Under the pieces are notes generated by a model that was not told the DNA's origin, made no database searches, and saw only the letters and a list, made by a program, of their open reading frames with translations. From NCBI GenBank assembly GCA_041481365.1, contig JBGPBS010000001.1:1-64000 (forward strand): a DNA stretch of 64,000 nucleotides, read 5' to 3'. Source of the stretch: DASPTR01 sp041481365 (GTDB lineage: Archaea; Thermoproteota; Bathyarchaeia; Bathyarchaeales; Bathycorpusculaceae). Positions 24,527 through 34,022 of the stretch are shown piece after piece; positions within the stretch are counted from its first letter, which is position 1; each line of letters begins with the position of its first letter. The translations under genes and the position numbers were made by a program.

Positions 24527-26953
24527 TTAATCTTCGCTTCTCTTTCCGCCTTCCAAGAGGAATTGTGGGAATGCTTTGAGTTTTTCCGCCATTTCCTTGA
24601 GGCGTTCGTCCACTTTGAAGTTCACGGTTCCTTCTTCGAAGGTTCCATCTTTTCGTCGTTCGCCCGCTTTGATTCCAGTTAAGACTTCTATTCCTTCGTC
24701 GATGGTCTTGACGGAGTAGATGTGGAATTTCCCCTTTTTGACAGCGTCTACTATTTCCTCCTTCAGCATCAGGTTCTGCACGTTGCTTTCAGGTATCATT
24801 GCTCCTTGTTTACCAGTGAATCCCTTGGCTTTGCAGACTTCAAAGAATCCTTCGATTTTTTCGTTCACGCCGCCTATGGCTTGAACTTCGCCTTTCTGAT
24901 TTACGGAACCTGTCACGGCAAGGCTTTGTTTTATCGGAAGGCCAGAGAGTATAGATAGGATAGCGTAGAGTTCGGTGCTTGAGGCACTGTCGCCCTCTAC
25001 TCCCTCGTAGTTCTGTTCAAAAACAAGTCGGGCTGAGAGGCTAAGAGGCCTGTCCTGTGCGTACTTCTCGTTCAGGTATCCGCTTAGAATCAGAACCCCT
25101 TTGGTGTGTATCGGCCCGCCCATTTGAGCTTCCCTTTCAATATCAATAACTCCCTCTCGACCCAAGCCAACGCTGACTGTTACGCGTGAAGGAGTGCCAA
25201 ACTCAAAGTCGCCCAGGCTGATAACTGAAAGGCCGTTCACCTGCCCGACGTTCTCAGCGTCTGTGTCGATAAGGAGAATTCCTCTTTGGATCATTTCTTG
25301 AATCTTATCTTGTATGAGTTTTGAGCGGTAAATCTTCTCTTCCAAAGCTTTTTTCACGTGATCTCCCGTTACGAATTCTGAGTTCTCTTCGGTAGCATAG
25401 AAGCTAGCCTCGCGGACAACGTCAGCGACTTCGGCGAACCTGGTCGAGAGTTTCTGCTGGTCCTCAGCCAGTCTTGAACTGTGTTCGATCAACTTGGCCA
25501 AGCCCGACCCATCAAGGTGTTTAAGGTTCTCCTTCTGGCAGAGTGAGCAAACGAAGGCCGCATATTGTTGCATGTTTTCTTCCGTCCGATCCATGGTCGT
25601 GTCGAAGTCCGCCTTCACTTTGAAGAGTTCGTTAAATTCCATGTCCAAGACGTAAAGTTGCTGATAGAGATACGGGTCCCCGATGATGATCACCTTGACG
25701 CTCAGTGGGATAGGCTGGGGTTTCAAGCTCTTGGTCGTAATGAAGCCTAAACGTTCTTCCACTTCTTCGATGCTGATCTGCTCGTTTCTGAGAGCTCTTT
25801 TCAAACCGTCGTAGGAGAATGGATTGCGAAGCAATTCTTCGATTGGAAGAATCAGATATCCACCGTTGGCCTTGTGCAATGATCCTCCGCGGATCATGGT
25901 GAAGTCGGTGACAAGGGCGCCAAACTGTGCTTCCTTCTCGACTCTGCCAAAAAGGTTCTGATAGGTGGGGTTAAATTCCGTTGTTACTGGGGCTCCCTTA
26001 ATGTCCGAGTTATCGGCAACAACGTTTACCTCATATTTCTTGAAGGGAATCTCTCTGCTCCAAGGAATTTGAAAGGGGGCTTGCGGTTCAGCTTCAGCTC
26101 CTTTTATGAAATGAGAGAGGTTATCCAGAATGTCGCTTTGCACGCTTTTCAGGTAGTCAGCGACGTCTGGAATGTCCTTGTATTTCTCAGCGAGATCTGC
26201 GACCAAGTGGCCGATAGAGTAAAGGGCAACGTCACGGTTTAGTTTTTCAAGTTCCTGATGGATCTTCCTCTCCATGTCTGAGAATTGTCTCATGGCATTT
26301 CGCAGGTCTGATTCCAATAGTTCCCTTTTTTGTTGAATCTCCGCCTTGGTTTTCGGAGGTAAGTTCATGAACTCTGCATCGTTGATGGGTTTACCCTTTA
26401 TCACCGGGATGATGAGAAATCCAACAGGCGTGCTTTGGATGATGAAACCTTGACTTTGGGCTTTAACGTTGATCTGATCGATGAGCTGCTTTCTTTGATT
26501 TTCCAGCTCTTCTAATGTTGTTTCTTTCTTCTTGGCGTAGTCTTCACTTTCAAACGCTTTCGGAAGGGTTCTTCTGGTTTCCTCGACAAATTTTTTCATG
26601 TCTGTTTTGAATTCTTTGCCTCTGCCTGGAGGTAGCCTAATTGCCTTCGGTTCATACTGGTTAGAGAAGTTGTTCACGTAGCACCAGTCAAAGGGGACCG
26701 GTTTCTCTCTTGCCATTTCTTCGAGGAAACCCTTGACGGCTGTTGTTCTGCCAGTTCCTGGATAGCCCGCGACGTAAATGTTGAACCCGCGTTCTTTGAT
26801 GCCTAGGCCGAACTTGAGCGCTCTAACGGCCCTTTTCTGACCGACTATCTCTCGGAGAGGCGATATTCCTTGTGTGGTTTCACATTGTATGAGATTAGAG
26901 GAACATTCCTTCCTCAGCTTTTCTGCGGGCAACTCGGTTACCATTTTATTCAA
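24527..26953 (-). CDS. Lon-like ATP-dependent protease (AAA_32/LonB-type, soluble)
   Basis: The 808-residue protein belongs to the Lon-related proteases of COG1067. It has an AAA domain with Walker A GYPGTGRT (63-70), a long coiled insertion (about 140-260), a second nucleotide-domain part (GGYLILPIEELLRNPFSYD) and a C-terminal Lon protease domain. The catalytic serine lies in GDSASSTELY (about 655) and the lysine in NEKIEGFF (about 698), 43 residues apart as in Lon. No transmembrane segment is seen, unlike archaeal membrane LonB. It degrades misfolded or regulatory proteins in the cytosol. Confidence 0.9.
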   Translation of the reverse strand: MNKMVTELPAEKLRKECSSNLIQCETTQGISPLREIVGQKRAVRALKFGLGIKERGFNIYVAGYPGTGRTTAVKGFLEEMAREKPVPFDWCYVNNFSNQYEPKAIRLPPGRGKEFKTDMKKFVEETRRTLPKAFESEDYAKKKETTLEELENQRKQLIDQINVKAQSQGFIIQSTPVGFLIIPVIKGKPINDAEFMNLPPKTKAEIQQKRELLESDLRNAMRQFSDMERKIHQELEKLNRDVALYSIGHLVADLAEKYKDIPDVADYLKSVQSDILDNLSHFIKGAEAEPQAPFQIPWSREIPFKKYEVNVVADNSDIKGAPVTTEFNPTYQNLFGRVEKEAQFGALVTDFTMIRGGSLHKANGGYLILPIEELLRNPFSYDGLKRALRNEQISIEEVEERLGFITTKSLKPQPIPLSVKVIIIGDPYLYQQLYVLDMEFNELFKVKADFDTTMDRTEENMQQYAAFVCSLCQKENLKHLDGSGLAKLIEHSSRLAEDQQKLSTRFAEVADVVREASFYATEENSEFVTGDHVKKALEEKIYRSKLIQDKIQEMIQRGILLIDTDAENVGQVNGLSVISLGDFEFGTPSRVTVSVGLGREGVIDIEREAQMGGPIHTKGVLILSGYLNEKYAQDRPLSLSARLVFEQNYEGVEGDSASSTELYAILSILSGLPIKQSLAVTGSVNQKGEVQAIGGVNEKIEGFFEVCKAKGFTGKQGAMIPESNVQNLMLKEEIVDAVKKGKFHIYSVKTIDEGIEVLTGIKAGERRKDGTFEEGTVNFKVDERLKEMAEKLKAFPQFLLEGGKRSED

Positions 26954-27355
26954 TACTCCTATGACCGAAACATCTGAAGATTATCCATGCGATTCTAATA
27001 CGGCAAGATGCTGGGCACGGGCTAATACAGCAAGCACAGGAAGAAAAATCTTTCTCTGCACCTGTGCATTGGGACTCGCACCCAAATGATGTTAATGCGT
27101 GAGATTGGGCAAAGATGCCAGATCAGTCTCGGCCATTCATCCTGCTTGAGGCGATCCGCCGCCTTCATTCGGCTTCCCTCGCTCTCGGTTCATTCTGGCA
27201 GGTTGAGGATTGAATTTCTGAAGGCTAAAGCGCGCGCCAAGCATTCAACAAGGCAGCAAATGCTTGGACTGGTTTCTCCAAGAGGACAAGCTTTAAACTC
27301 AACCTTTTTTTCTTAGTCAAAAAGCTTAAACGGCATTTGAGGCGTTGAAAAGTCT
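26954..27355. other. Intergenic, divergent promoter region
   Basis: This 400-base space separates the divergent Lon-like protease and aldo/keto reductase genes. Short plus-strand frames (for example from ATG 26961 and ATG 27114) lack binding sites and known motifs. TTTTTTTCTTAG near 27303 is T-rich. No clear operator was found. Confidence 0.4.
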
Positions 27356-28507
27356 TTGAGATACAGAAGCTTTGGAAGAAAGCTTGACTGGCAAGTTTCT
27401 GTCTTGGGTTTCGGGGCAATGCGGCTTCCAATAATCGGCAATGATGCCTCCAAGATAGATGAACTGGAAGCGACGGAGATGATCAGATATGCCATTGACC
27501 ATGGCGTGAATTACGTGGACACGGCATATGTTTACCACAGAGGCAACAGCGAAATCTTTCTCAGCAAAGCGTTACGCGACGAATATCGAAAGAAGATAAA
27601 ACTGGCAACGAAGATGCCGACGTGGCAAGTGAAGTCTGAGCATGACATGGATGTTTTCCTTGACGAGCAACTCAGCAGGCTCAATGTGGATCACGTGGAC
27701 TTCTATTTGCTTCACGGCCTGACTGGCGAGCGATTCAAGAAACTCAAAGAGCTCAACGTTCTAGAATGGGCCGAGAGGAAGATGGACGAAGGAAAATTCA
27801 TGCATCTAGGCTTCAGTTTCCATGATGAATATGAGGCCTTCAAGAAAATCATTGATAGCTACGAAGGATGGGCCATGTGTCAAATACAGTACAACTATCT
27901 TGATGCCAATTACCAAGCTGGAACAAAGGGTTTGAAGTACGCTGCTTCCAAAGGGCTTGCAGTGGTCGTCATGGAGCCGATAGCAGGTGGAAGGCTGGCG
28001 TTTAACCCACCATTGCAGGTCCAGAAGACCTGGGACAGCGCTGAAGTGAAGAGATCTCCAGCAGAGTGGGCTCTTATGTGGGTTTGGAATCATCCTGAGG
28101 TATCGGTCGTCCTCAGCGGCATGAGCACCATGCAGCAGGTGATGGAAAACGTTGAAAGCGCGGACCGTTCGGGTCTTGGCGTACTCAGCAAGAAGGAGCT
28201 GCAGCTAATAACGAGGGTTGTTCAGAAATACAGGAAACTGGGATTCGTAGGATGCTCAGGTTGCAGGTACTGTTTGCCATGTCCAGAAGGCGTCAAGATA
28301 CCTGACATAATCTCGTTGTACAATGAGTATTACGTGCACAGTGACAAAGACGAGATTAAGAAGAAGTATTGGGAACACATAACACCTGAGAGCCAAGCGA
28401 AGAGATGCAAGAGATGCGGAAGCTGCGAGAAGCTTTGTCCTCAACAGTTGCCAATCAAGGATGTTATGAGCAGGGCTGCAATGATCTTCGAACTGGAAAT
28501 CAGCTGA
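27356..28507 (+). CDS. Aldo/keto reductase with C-terminal ferredoxin domain
   Basis: The 383-residue protein joins an aldo/keto reductase barrel (SVLGFGAMRLP; DTAYVYHRGNSE with the catalytic Asp and Tyr; KLATKMPTW; FYLLHGL) to a C-terminal 4Fe-4S region with CSGCRYCLPCP and CKRCGSCEKLCP. This combination is common in anaerobes (COG1453) and suggests electron exchange between a ferredoxin-type carrier and a carbonyl substrate. The TTG start at 27356 is preceded by GAGGCG. The substrate is unknown. It is cytosolic. Confidence 0.9.
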   Translation: MRYRSFGRKLDWQVSVLGFGAMRLPIIGNDASKIDELEATEMIRYAIDHGVNYVDTAYVYHRGNSEIFLSKALRDEYRKKIKLATKMPTWQVKSEHDMDVFLDEQLSRLNVDHVDFYLLHGLTGERFKKLKELNVLEWAERKMDEGKFMHLGFSFHDEYEAFKKIIDSYEGWAMCQIQYNYLDANYQAGTKGLKYAASKGLAVVVMEPIAGGRLAFNPPLQVQKTWDSAEVKRSPAEWALMWVWNHPEVSVVLSGMSTMQQVMENVESADRSGLGVLSKKELQLITRVVQKYRKLGFVGCSGCRYCLPCPEGVKIPDIISLYNEYYVHSDKDEIKKKYWEHITPESQAKRCKRCGSCEKLCPQQLPIKDVMSRAAMIFELEIS

Positions 28508-28529
28508 GATTTCGGATTGCAGTCGGCTA

Positions 28530-28664
28530 ATGATAAGAGCTGTAATTTTCGACTTGGACAGAGTGATTGTCAACAGCGAAGATGCTCACATCAAAGCTGA
28601 AAGACTGGCGTTTCTCGAATATGGCGTCAAAGTTTCCGCTCATGAATTGCACAGGTACGCTTGA
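28530..28664 (+). pseudogene. N-terminal remnant of a HAD phosphatase
   Basis: A 44-residue frame reads MIRAVIFDLDRVIVNSEDAH, then LAFLEYGVKVSAHELHRYA and stops. This is the first segment of a beta-phosphoglucomutase-like HAD hydrolase, in which the motif is normally DxDGV; here glycine has become arginine. The cap domain and motifs II to IV are missing, and the following bases do not continue the match in another frame. It is a truncated, inactive copy. Confidence 0.65.
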
Positions 28665-28753
28665 TGAAAGAACCGCGAAAAGCGCCGATGGCTAACAAAC
28701 CCCTCAATGAGACACTTAAGCGCCGAAGAGTTAACAGAACCGCGAAACGAAAT

Positions 28754-28763
28754 CAATAAAAGC
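28754..28763 (+). promoter_or_regulatory. Probable TATA box of metK
   Basis: CAATAAAAGC lies about 31 bases ahead of the metK ATG. GAAGGG stands five bases ahead of the ATG and is its ribosome binding site. Confidence 0.35.
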
Positions 28764-28793
28764 GGGTGTTACAAATCCAACTGAAGGGTTCTT

Positions 28794-29963
28794 ATGATAA
28801 GCAATGGAAGATACCTGTTCACTTCGGAATCGGTGGCGGAGGGTCATCCGGATAAGGTGGCAGACCAGATATCGGACGCTGTGTTGGATGATATCTTGTG
28901 CAAAGACCCTAAGGCACGGGTTGACTGTGAAACGTTAATTATGCAGGGAAATGTGGTGGTCACTGGTCAAATAACAACCAACTGCTACGTGGACATACCT
29001 CACGTTGTTAGGAAAACACTGAGGGAAATAGGATTGGACAATGCCAAAGACGGAATGGATTGGGAGACCTGCGGTGTTATGGTTTCGATAACGGAACAGT
29101 CCCCAGATATTGCGATTGGAGTTAATCAGACCGAGACTCATGAGCAGGGAGCTGGAGACCAGGGAATGGTATTCGGGTATGCAACAAACGAGACAAAGGA
29201 ATTGATGCCTCTGCCGATAATGCTTGCACATGGTCTTGTGAGGAGGCTTTCCGAATGCAGGAGGAACAAGATTCTGCCCTATCTGAGGCCAGATGGCAAG
29301 TCGCAGGCCACTGTCGAATACGTTAATGGAAAACCGAAAAGAGTTGACGCCGTTGTCATAGCTGCTCAACACGTTGAAAGCGTCGACAGGGAAAGGATGA
29401 AGCAGGAAATAATAAATCAGGTCATAAGAAAGGTCATACCTTCGAATATGCTGGACGAAAGGACAAAATACTACGTCAATGAGACGGGGAGGTTCGTGCT
29501 CGGTGGAACATTGGCAGATTCAGGGTTGACAGGAAGAAAAATCATAGTCGACACTTATGGGGGCGTTGGAAGTCACGGTGGAGGATGTTTTTCTGGGAAA
29601 GACCCGTCAAAAGTTGATAGATCGGGCTGTTACATGGCCAGGTACATCGCGAAAAACGCTGTTGCCGCTGGCTTGGCAGATCAATGCGAAGTCCAAATAT
29701 CATATGCGATCGGCGTGGCACAGCCAATATCCGTGATGGTTAATACTTTTGGCACGGGAAAGATACCCGACGAGAAGATTCTAGAATTGGTGAAAAAGCA
29801 TTTTGACATGAGACCTAGAGCAATTATAGGCCATTTGAATCTGCTCAGGCCAATATACAGAAAGACGGCCGTTTTCGGGCATTTTGGAAGAGACGATCCA
29901 GATTTCACTTGGGAGAGAACCGACAAAGCGGAAATTCTCAGAAGAGAGCTCGAATCCCGATAG
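28794..29963 (+). CDS. metK: S-adenosylmethionine synthetase, bacterial type
   Basis: The 389-residue protein shows the bacterial/eukaryotic MetK signatures: FTSESVAEGHPDKVADQISD, EQGAGDQGMVFGYA (ATP site), GGHGGGCFSGKDPSKVDRSG-like loop, and the C-terminal HFGRDDPDFTWE. It joins methionine and ATP to form AdoMet. Most archaea instead use the divergent archaeal MAT family, so this gene may have come from bacteria, as may be the case in some other archaeal lineages. The protein is full length and all catalytic segments are seen. It is monocistronic. Confidence 0.95.
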   Translation: MISNGRYLFTSESVAEGHPDKVADQISDAVLDDILCKDPKARVDCETLIMQGNVVVTGQITTNCYVDIPHVVRKTLREIGLDNAKDGMDWETCGVMVSITEQSPDIAIGVNQTETHEQGAGDQGMVFGYATNETKELMPLPIMLAHGLVRRLSECRRNKILPYLRPDGKSQATVEYVNGKPKRVDAVVIAAQHVESVDRERMKQEIINQVIRKVIPSNMLDERTKYYVNETGRFVLGGTLADSGLTGRKIIVDTYGGVGSHGGGCFSGKDPSKVDRSGCYMARYIAKNAVAAGLADQCEVQISYAIGVAQPISVMVNTFGTGKIPDEKILELVKKHFDMRPRAIIGHLNLLRPIYRKTAVFGHFGRDDPDFTWERTDKAEILRRELESR

Positions 29964-30032
29964 CTTTGACCTTGTCGGTGCAATCACAGAATCGCTTCAT
30001 CGATGCTCAGATCACGAGTAGTTTTCGTCAGC

Positions 30033-31472
30033 TTAGCGTGACTTTCGGCCTCGGTTTCTTTTGCGTCTTGTTGGCTTATGGGTGTTTGCTCTTTTCCCGA
30101 GGATGGACTCGTTGCTGAAGATTCGCTGTGCCTGTTCGGGATCTAGAATTCTCTTTTCGAGCGCTATTTCTCTTACCGACTTTTTTTCTTTGATCGATTG
30201 ACTTGCGATTTTGCTCGCAGCCAGATACCCAATGGTCGGTGAGAGGAAGACTGCCAATGAAGGATTCTTTTCAAGGTTTGCTTCACATTTCTTCTCATCG
30301 GCAGTGATTCCCTGAACGCATTTCTTGGTGAAGACAGGTAAGAAACTGGCCAGAATTTGGATCGACTGCAGAATGTTATGCATAATCACGGGCGTCATGA
30401 CGTTCAATTCGAGTTGTCCAGCTTGGACTGCTAGAGAAAGCGCCAAGTCGTTGCCGACGATCTGGAAGGCAATCATGTTAAGACACTCAGCCATCACAGG
30501 ATTGGTCTTTCCTGGCATGATGGAAGAGCCCGGTTGCACCGAGGGCAGTTCGATTTCGGCCAGACCGGTCGTCGGACCAGACGAGAGCATCCTCAAATCG
30601 TTGGCTATTCTGATTAACTCCAGTGCTAACTCTTTGATGCCTCCTGAGACTGCGGCGATGCCGTTTCGGCTTTGGAGCGCTTCAAAAGGGTTACGGGCCG
30701 CCCACAGTGGAAAGCCGGTCATTTTGCTCAGCACCTTGATGGCGATGTCCTTGAATTTCGGGTCAGTGTTGACACCTGTTCCAACCGCGCTTCCCCCGAG
30801 GGCCACTTCTCTGAGGCGAAGGCTTCTTTCTTCGATTTGGTCCCTCGTGTTCATCACGGAGACCGCATATGCACCGAACTCTTGACCCAGGGTTACTGGC
30901 AAAGCATCTCTCAGATGGGTTCGCCCAGATTTCATGACGCCGGAGAACTTTTTTCCAAGATCCTCGAAGGCCTTGGCCAGTCTGTCAAGTTCAGTCAATA
31001 ACGGTGCCAAGGCCATCAGAGCAGCGACATGAAGAGCGGTTGGAAAAGTGTCATTCGATGATTGCGCCATGTTGACATGATCATTTGGGCTAACGCATGC
31101 GTAGTCTCCTTTGGCTCGACCCAAGATTTCGAGAGCCCGGTTTGCAAGCACCTCATTCACGTTCATGTTGAAAGACGTACCAGCTCCAGCTTGAAAAACG
31201 TCAACGACAAATTGTTCCACCAGCCTGCCCTTCATAACCTCGTTACAAGCTTCAACGATCGCTCTGCCCACTTTCGCATCCAATCGCCCAACTCGCATGT
31301 TCGCGATGGCTGCCGCCTTCTTCACCAAAACATAAGCCTTGATGAAGACAGCAGGCGCCTTCTCGCCGCTGACTGGAAAGTTGCCAACAGCTCGCACCGT
31401 CTGAACACCAAAGTAAGCATCTTTAGGAACAAGTTTCCGACCAAGAGAATCAAATTCTGTCCGCATTTCCAT
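30033..31472 (-). CDS. Aspartate ammonia-lyase/fumarase superfamily enzyme
   Basis: The 479-residue protein is of the class II fumarase/aspartase fold: EFDSLGRKLVPKDAYFGVQT, GAGTSFNMNVNEVLANRA, PNDHVNMAQSSNDTFPTA, SGRTHLRDALPVTLGQE and the flexible loop GSSIMPGKTNPVMAE with the catalytic serine. Both fumarase and aspartase share these; NFPVSG and NMNVNEV lean to aspartase, while QSSNDTFPTA leans to fumarase. Either reaction produces or uses fumarate, the substrate of the TfrAB-like enzyme in this window. The last 15 residues are strongly basic (KPTRRKRNRGRKSR), unusual for the family. Confidence 0.88.
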   Translation of the reverse strand: MEMRTEFDSLGRKLVPKDAYFGVQTVRAVGNFPVSGEKAPAVFIKAYVLVKKAAAIANMRVGRLDAKVGRAIVEACNEVMKGRLVEQFVVDVFQAGAGTSFNMNVNEVLANRALEILGRAKGDYACVSPNDHVNMAQSSNDTFPTALHVAALMALAPLLTELDRLAKAFEDLGKKFSGVMKSGRTHLRDALPVTLGQEFGAYAVSVMNTRDQIEERSLRLREVALGGSAVGTGVNTDPKFKDIAIKVLSKMTGFPLWAARNPFEALQSRNGIAAVSGGIKELALELIRIANDLRMLSSGPTTGLAEIELPSVQPGSSIMPGKTNPVMAECLNMIAFQIVGNDLALSLAVQAGQLELNVMTPVIMHNILQSIQILASFLPVFTKKCVQGITADEKKCEANLEKNPSLAVFLSPTIGYLAASKIASQSIKEKKSVREIALEKRILDPEQAQRIFSNESILGKRANTHKPTRRKRNRGRKSR

Positions 31473-31701
31473 GGAAAATCCTCACCCTGTATCGTAAATT
31501 GCAGTTCACGCCAATATAACTTACCATAACACCTCAGCAAGGATCACCCAGATTTCAGATAGCCCGTTTCCCGCGAAGATCAATAAGACGTAGGTTCATA
31601 TGATTCTGTGGCCCTGTGAGAACCAGTACCTGAAAGAAATGGTGACAGGAAATGCGAAGTGAAGAAGAGAAGCTACAGCAAATGCGCTTGTAACATAGGG
31701 C

Positions 31702-32838
31702 CTATCTCTTGATCTCGTTTTGGTATATTTCGATGACGAGTTCGCCTATTGCTGGGGCGCTGGTTAGGCCTGGTGATTCTATGCCTATCAGGTTTATGAA
31801 CCCTGGGAAACCCTTGTCCGCTTCATTTCTTATCACAAAGTCTCTGAATCCATCGCCTGGTCCCTGAAGTTTAGGTCTTATTCCGGCGAAATCAGCAATC
31901 AGCTGGTGGTTCTTGATGCTGGGCATGTATCTTTCCACGCCTTGTCTAAACTCCTTCTCGTCCGTTCCTACCACGTAATCAATGTTGTTCACGTAGTAGG
32001 CGTTCGGTCCCAGTCTCACTGCGCCGGCCAAGTCCGGAGTCAAGTGAATGCCCAATCCGGGGCCCTCAGGTACTGGGTATACCAGCATTTTGACGGGAGG
32101 CTTTCCGACTGTTCGGAAGTAGTCTCCCTTGCATGGATGCTGCCTGTACTTATGCTTGTCCAAGTCTATTCCGAGCATTTGGGCGATCTTGTCTGCGTAG
32201 AGACCTGCACAGTTTATCACTGTTTTCGCTTTGATGGTGAATTTCTCGGCTTGACTCGTTCCCCCTATTTCATAAACGTCTTTTGTTTTTCTCAGCGAAG
32301 TGACCTCAGTGTTTGTGGATAGGACGGCGCCGTTTCTTGAAGTTTTGGCGTGGTAATGCGCCATTAGCTCATCAGGCTCGATTATGCCAGTCGAAGGCGA
32401 ATAGAGACCGCGGTCAACTTCTACCCTTGGTTCAAGCTTCTTGACGGCTTCTCTGCTTAGGAATTTCAACCCTTCGACCCCATTGTCTTGTCCCTGTTTC
32501 ATCAGTTTTTCCAGCTCGACTACTTCCTCATCCGTGATGGCCACCGTCAATTTTCCGAGCCTCTTGTATGGAAGCTTGTACTTCTCGCATGTCTCATAGA
32601 TCATGGGATTGGCTTTCACGCATAGCTTAGCTTTGATGGAGCCTCCCGGATAATGAATGCCAGAATGCACGACACTGCTGTTGTGGGTGCTAGTTTCCTG
32701 GCCATACTTTGCATTCTTCTCAAGAATCAGAACTCCTTCAGCTTTTTCCGAGATCTTGGCCGCCACTGCCAAACCAACGATGCCTGCCCCGATCACGACA
32801 ACGTTTGTCTCTTCCAAAGACAGCCCCTCCGCCTGCAC
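31702..32838 (-). CDS. FAD-dependent L-2-hydroxyglutarate oxidase-like protein
   Basis: The 378-residue protein has an N-terminal FAD site (VIGAGIVGLAVAAKI), ETSTHNSSVVHSGIHYPGGS, which is diagnostic of the LhgO/glycerol-3-phosphate dehydrogenase group, and a C-terminal IGIESPGLTSAPAIGELV. It oxidises a 2-hydroxyacid, probably L-2-hydroxyglutarate, and passes electrons to an unknown acceptor. In anaerobes the acceptor cannot be oxygen and is likely an electron-transfer protein or quinone-like carrier. It has no membrane helix. It is followed by no partner gene. Confidence 0.88.
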   Translation of the reverse strand: MQAEGLSLEETNVVVIGAGIVGLAVAAKISEKAEGVLILEKNAKYGQETSTHNSSVVHSGIHYPGGSIKAKLCVKANPMIYETCEKYKLPYKRLGKLTVAITDEEVVELEKLMKQGQDNGVEGLKFLSREAVKKLEPRVEVDRGLYSPSTGIIEPDELMAHYHAKTSRNGAVLSTNTEVTSLRKTKDVYEIGGTSQAEKFTIKAKTVINCAGLYADKIAQMLGIDLDKHKYRQHPCKGDYFRTVGKPPVKMLVYPVPEGPGLGIHLTPDLAGAVRLGPNAYYVNNIDYVVGTDEKEFRQGVERYMPSIKNHQLIADFAGIRPKLQGPGDGFRDFVIRNEADKGFPGFINLIGIESPGLTSAPAIGELVIEIYQNEIKR

Positions 32839-32926
32839 GTTAATTCTTGATCAAAGATTTGACCTTTGCTATCGGAGATTAGCGCGTGAAAAGGGCTTAT
32901 CCCAATATTCCCACAAAAAGGTGATT

Positions 32927-33121
32927 TTAATGTAATCCATTCCCTGTTTCTTGATCTTGGTCTTCTGCTTCCAACTCCTTGATCTTTTCAAACATTAGAT
33001 CGTAGATTTTCTGCCAAGTCTCGACCTCTTCGAGAGCTTCATACTGCTTGCGTAGGCGTTCCCAGTATTTTATCTCTTGTTCATAGAACTTCAGCCTCTT
33101 CTCTCTATGGCTATATTTCAT
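32927..33121 (-). CDS. Small coiled-coil protein (64 aa)
   Basis: The protein is almost wholly charged helix: MKYSHREKRLKFYEQEIK, then YWERLRKQYEALEEVETW and FEKIKELEAEDQ. Heptad-like spacing of Tyr, Trp, Leu and Ile suggests a coiled-coil or helical hairpin that may form dimers. There is no cysteine, signal or membrane segment. It lies upstream of the LhgO-like gene on the same strand, about 90 bases away. No function is known. Confidence 0.5.
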   Translation of the reverse strand: MKYSHREKRLKFYEQEIKYWERLRKQYEALEEVETWQKIYDLMFEKIKELEAEDQDQETGNGLH

Positions 33122-33517
33122 CTCTTCAACATCTCACAACATCAGCAGAAACTGGCGCACCTCATGCTCAGAACAACGCAGCATGACGGGATGACTATCT
33201 GGTTCATTAAAATTCTAACCTAATTGGTCAAACCGAATACTGATTCTCTGGTTGAGAAACGCATTCATTCTTTCCATCTGCCCTTTCTCTTCATTCTTTT
33301 CAAGTATCTTTGCTTTCTTCCGAGTTTTTTCCTAGCTCTTTTCATTGCGCTTCAATTCCTCTTTTCTACAAACATTCTGGAACCTTGTATTCTCACCTTA
33401 CTATGTCTTGTCTTTCTCCCATATAATACCGAGTCTGCCCCATAAAGGGATTCATGAGAGTTGCCCCAAACCCTAAAAAGCGAACATGACATAGACTGTG
33501 CCAGAGAGGTGATTTGG
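33122..33517. other. Intergenic, T-rich on the plus strand
   Basis: The interval lies between a minus-strand coiled-coil gene and the plus-strand AsnC-type gene. It contains long runs of T and C (33265-33370) that translate into hydrophobic but unconvincing frames. On the minus strand the same bases give a 26-residue lysine- and arginine-rich frame without a well-placed binding site. It probably holds both promoters. Confidence 0.4.
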
Positions 33518-33745
33518 ATGCCTTTGGCGTTCATTTTGATTAGCACTGAGGAATTCGACTTGCAGTTGATGAATGCACTGAAGAAGATCAAGGGAGTTGA
33601 GGAAGCTTATCCGCTCTACGGAGTCTACGACGTGATTGTGAGGACAAGAGCAGAAACGATGGATGGAATCAAGGAAATACACAACAAGATACGGAAGCTG
33701 GAGAAGATCAGGCAAACGCTAACGATGATCGCGCATGAAGAGTAG
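33518..33745 (+). CDS. Stand-alone AsnC/Lrp ligand-binding domain
   Basis: From ATG 33518, after GAGAGGTGATTTGG, the 75-residue protein reads MPLAFILISTEEFDLQ, VEEAYPLYGVYDVIVRT and GIKEIHNKIRKLEKIRQTLT. This is the RAM (Lrp/AsnC effector) domain without its DNA-binding half. Such proteins assemble into rings, bind amino acids at the interfaces and may modulate full-length Lrp regulators. A start at 33461 is possible but has no binding site. Confidence 0.85.
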   Translation: MPLAFILISTEEFDLQLMNALKKIKGVEEAYPLYGVYDVIVRTRAETMDGIKEIHNKIRKLEKIRQTLTMIAHEE

Positions 33746-33912
33746 ACAGCGCGCGTTCAAATTGGGGGGCAGGGTCACTAGAACACCAATGCAGGTTTAG
33801 GTGCACTGACGCCGTTGCTTGAGCTTTGCAATTAACATCTTCGACTAGAATGCTTGGATATTTGAAGCCAAGATGTAGAACTTGATTGAGGAAGGGTTAA
33901 TAGGGACGAAAA

Positions 33913-33924
33913 CTTTTTATATGC
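33913..33924 (+). promoter_or_regulatory. TATA box ahead of small zinc gene at 34023
   Basis: CTTTTTATATGC is a good archaeal TATA element. It predicts initiation near 33945 and a leader of about 80 bases before ATG 34023. Confidence 0.5.
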
Positions 33925-34022
33925 GGTGTATAACGAAGCGAAATTGTTAATTGGATTCCTCAGATTGCATCTGGGTAAGATTACGTTTTCAATTTCGGCC
34001 TAGCTAATAGAGGTGATTCTAT

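Noticed and set aside
33290..33370. A 26-residue Lys/Arg-rich minus-strand frame (MKRARKKLGRKQRYLKRMKR).
   Set aside because: It arises opposite a T/C-rich tract, and GAGG lies too far ahead; low-complexity composition explains it.
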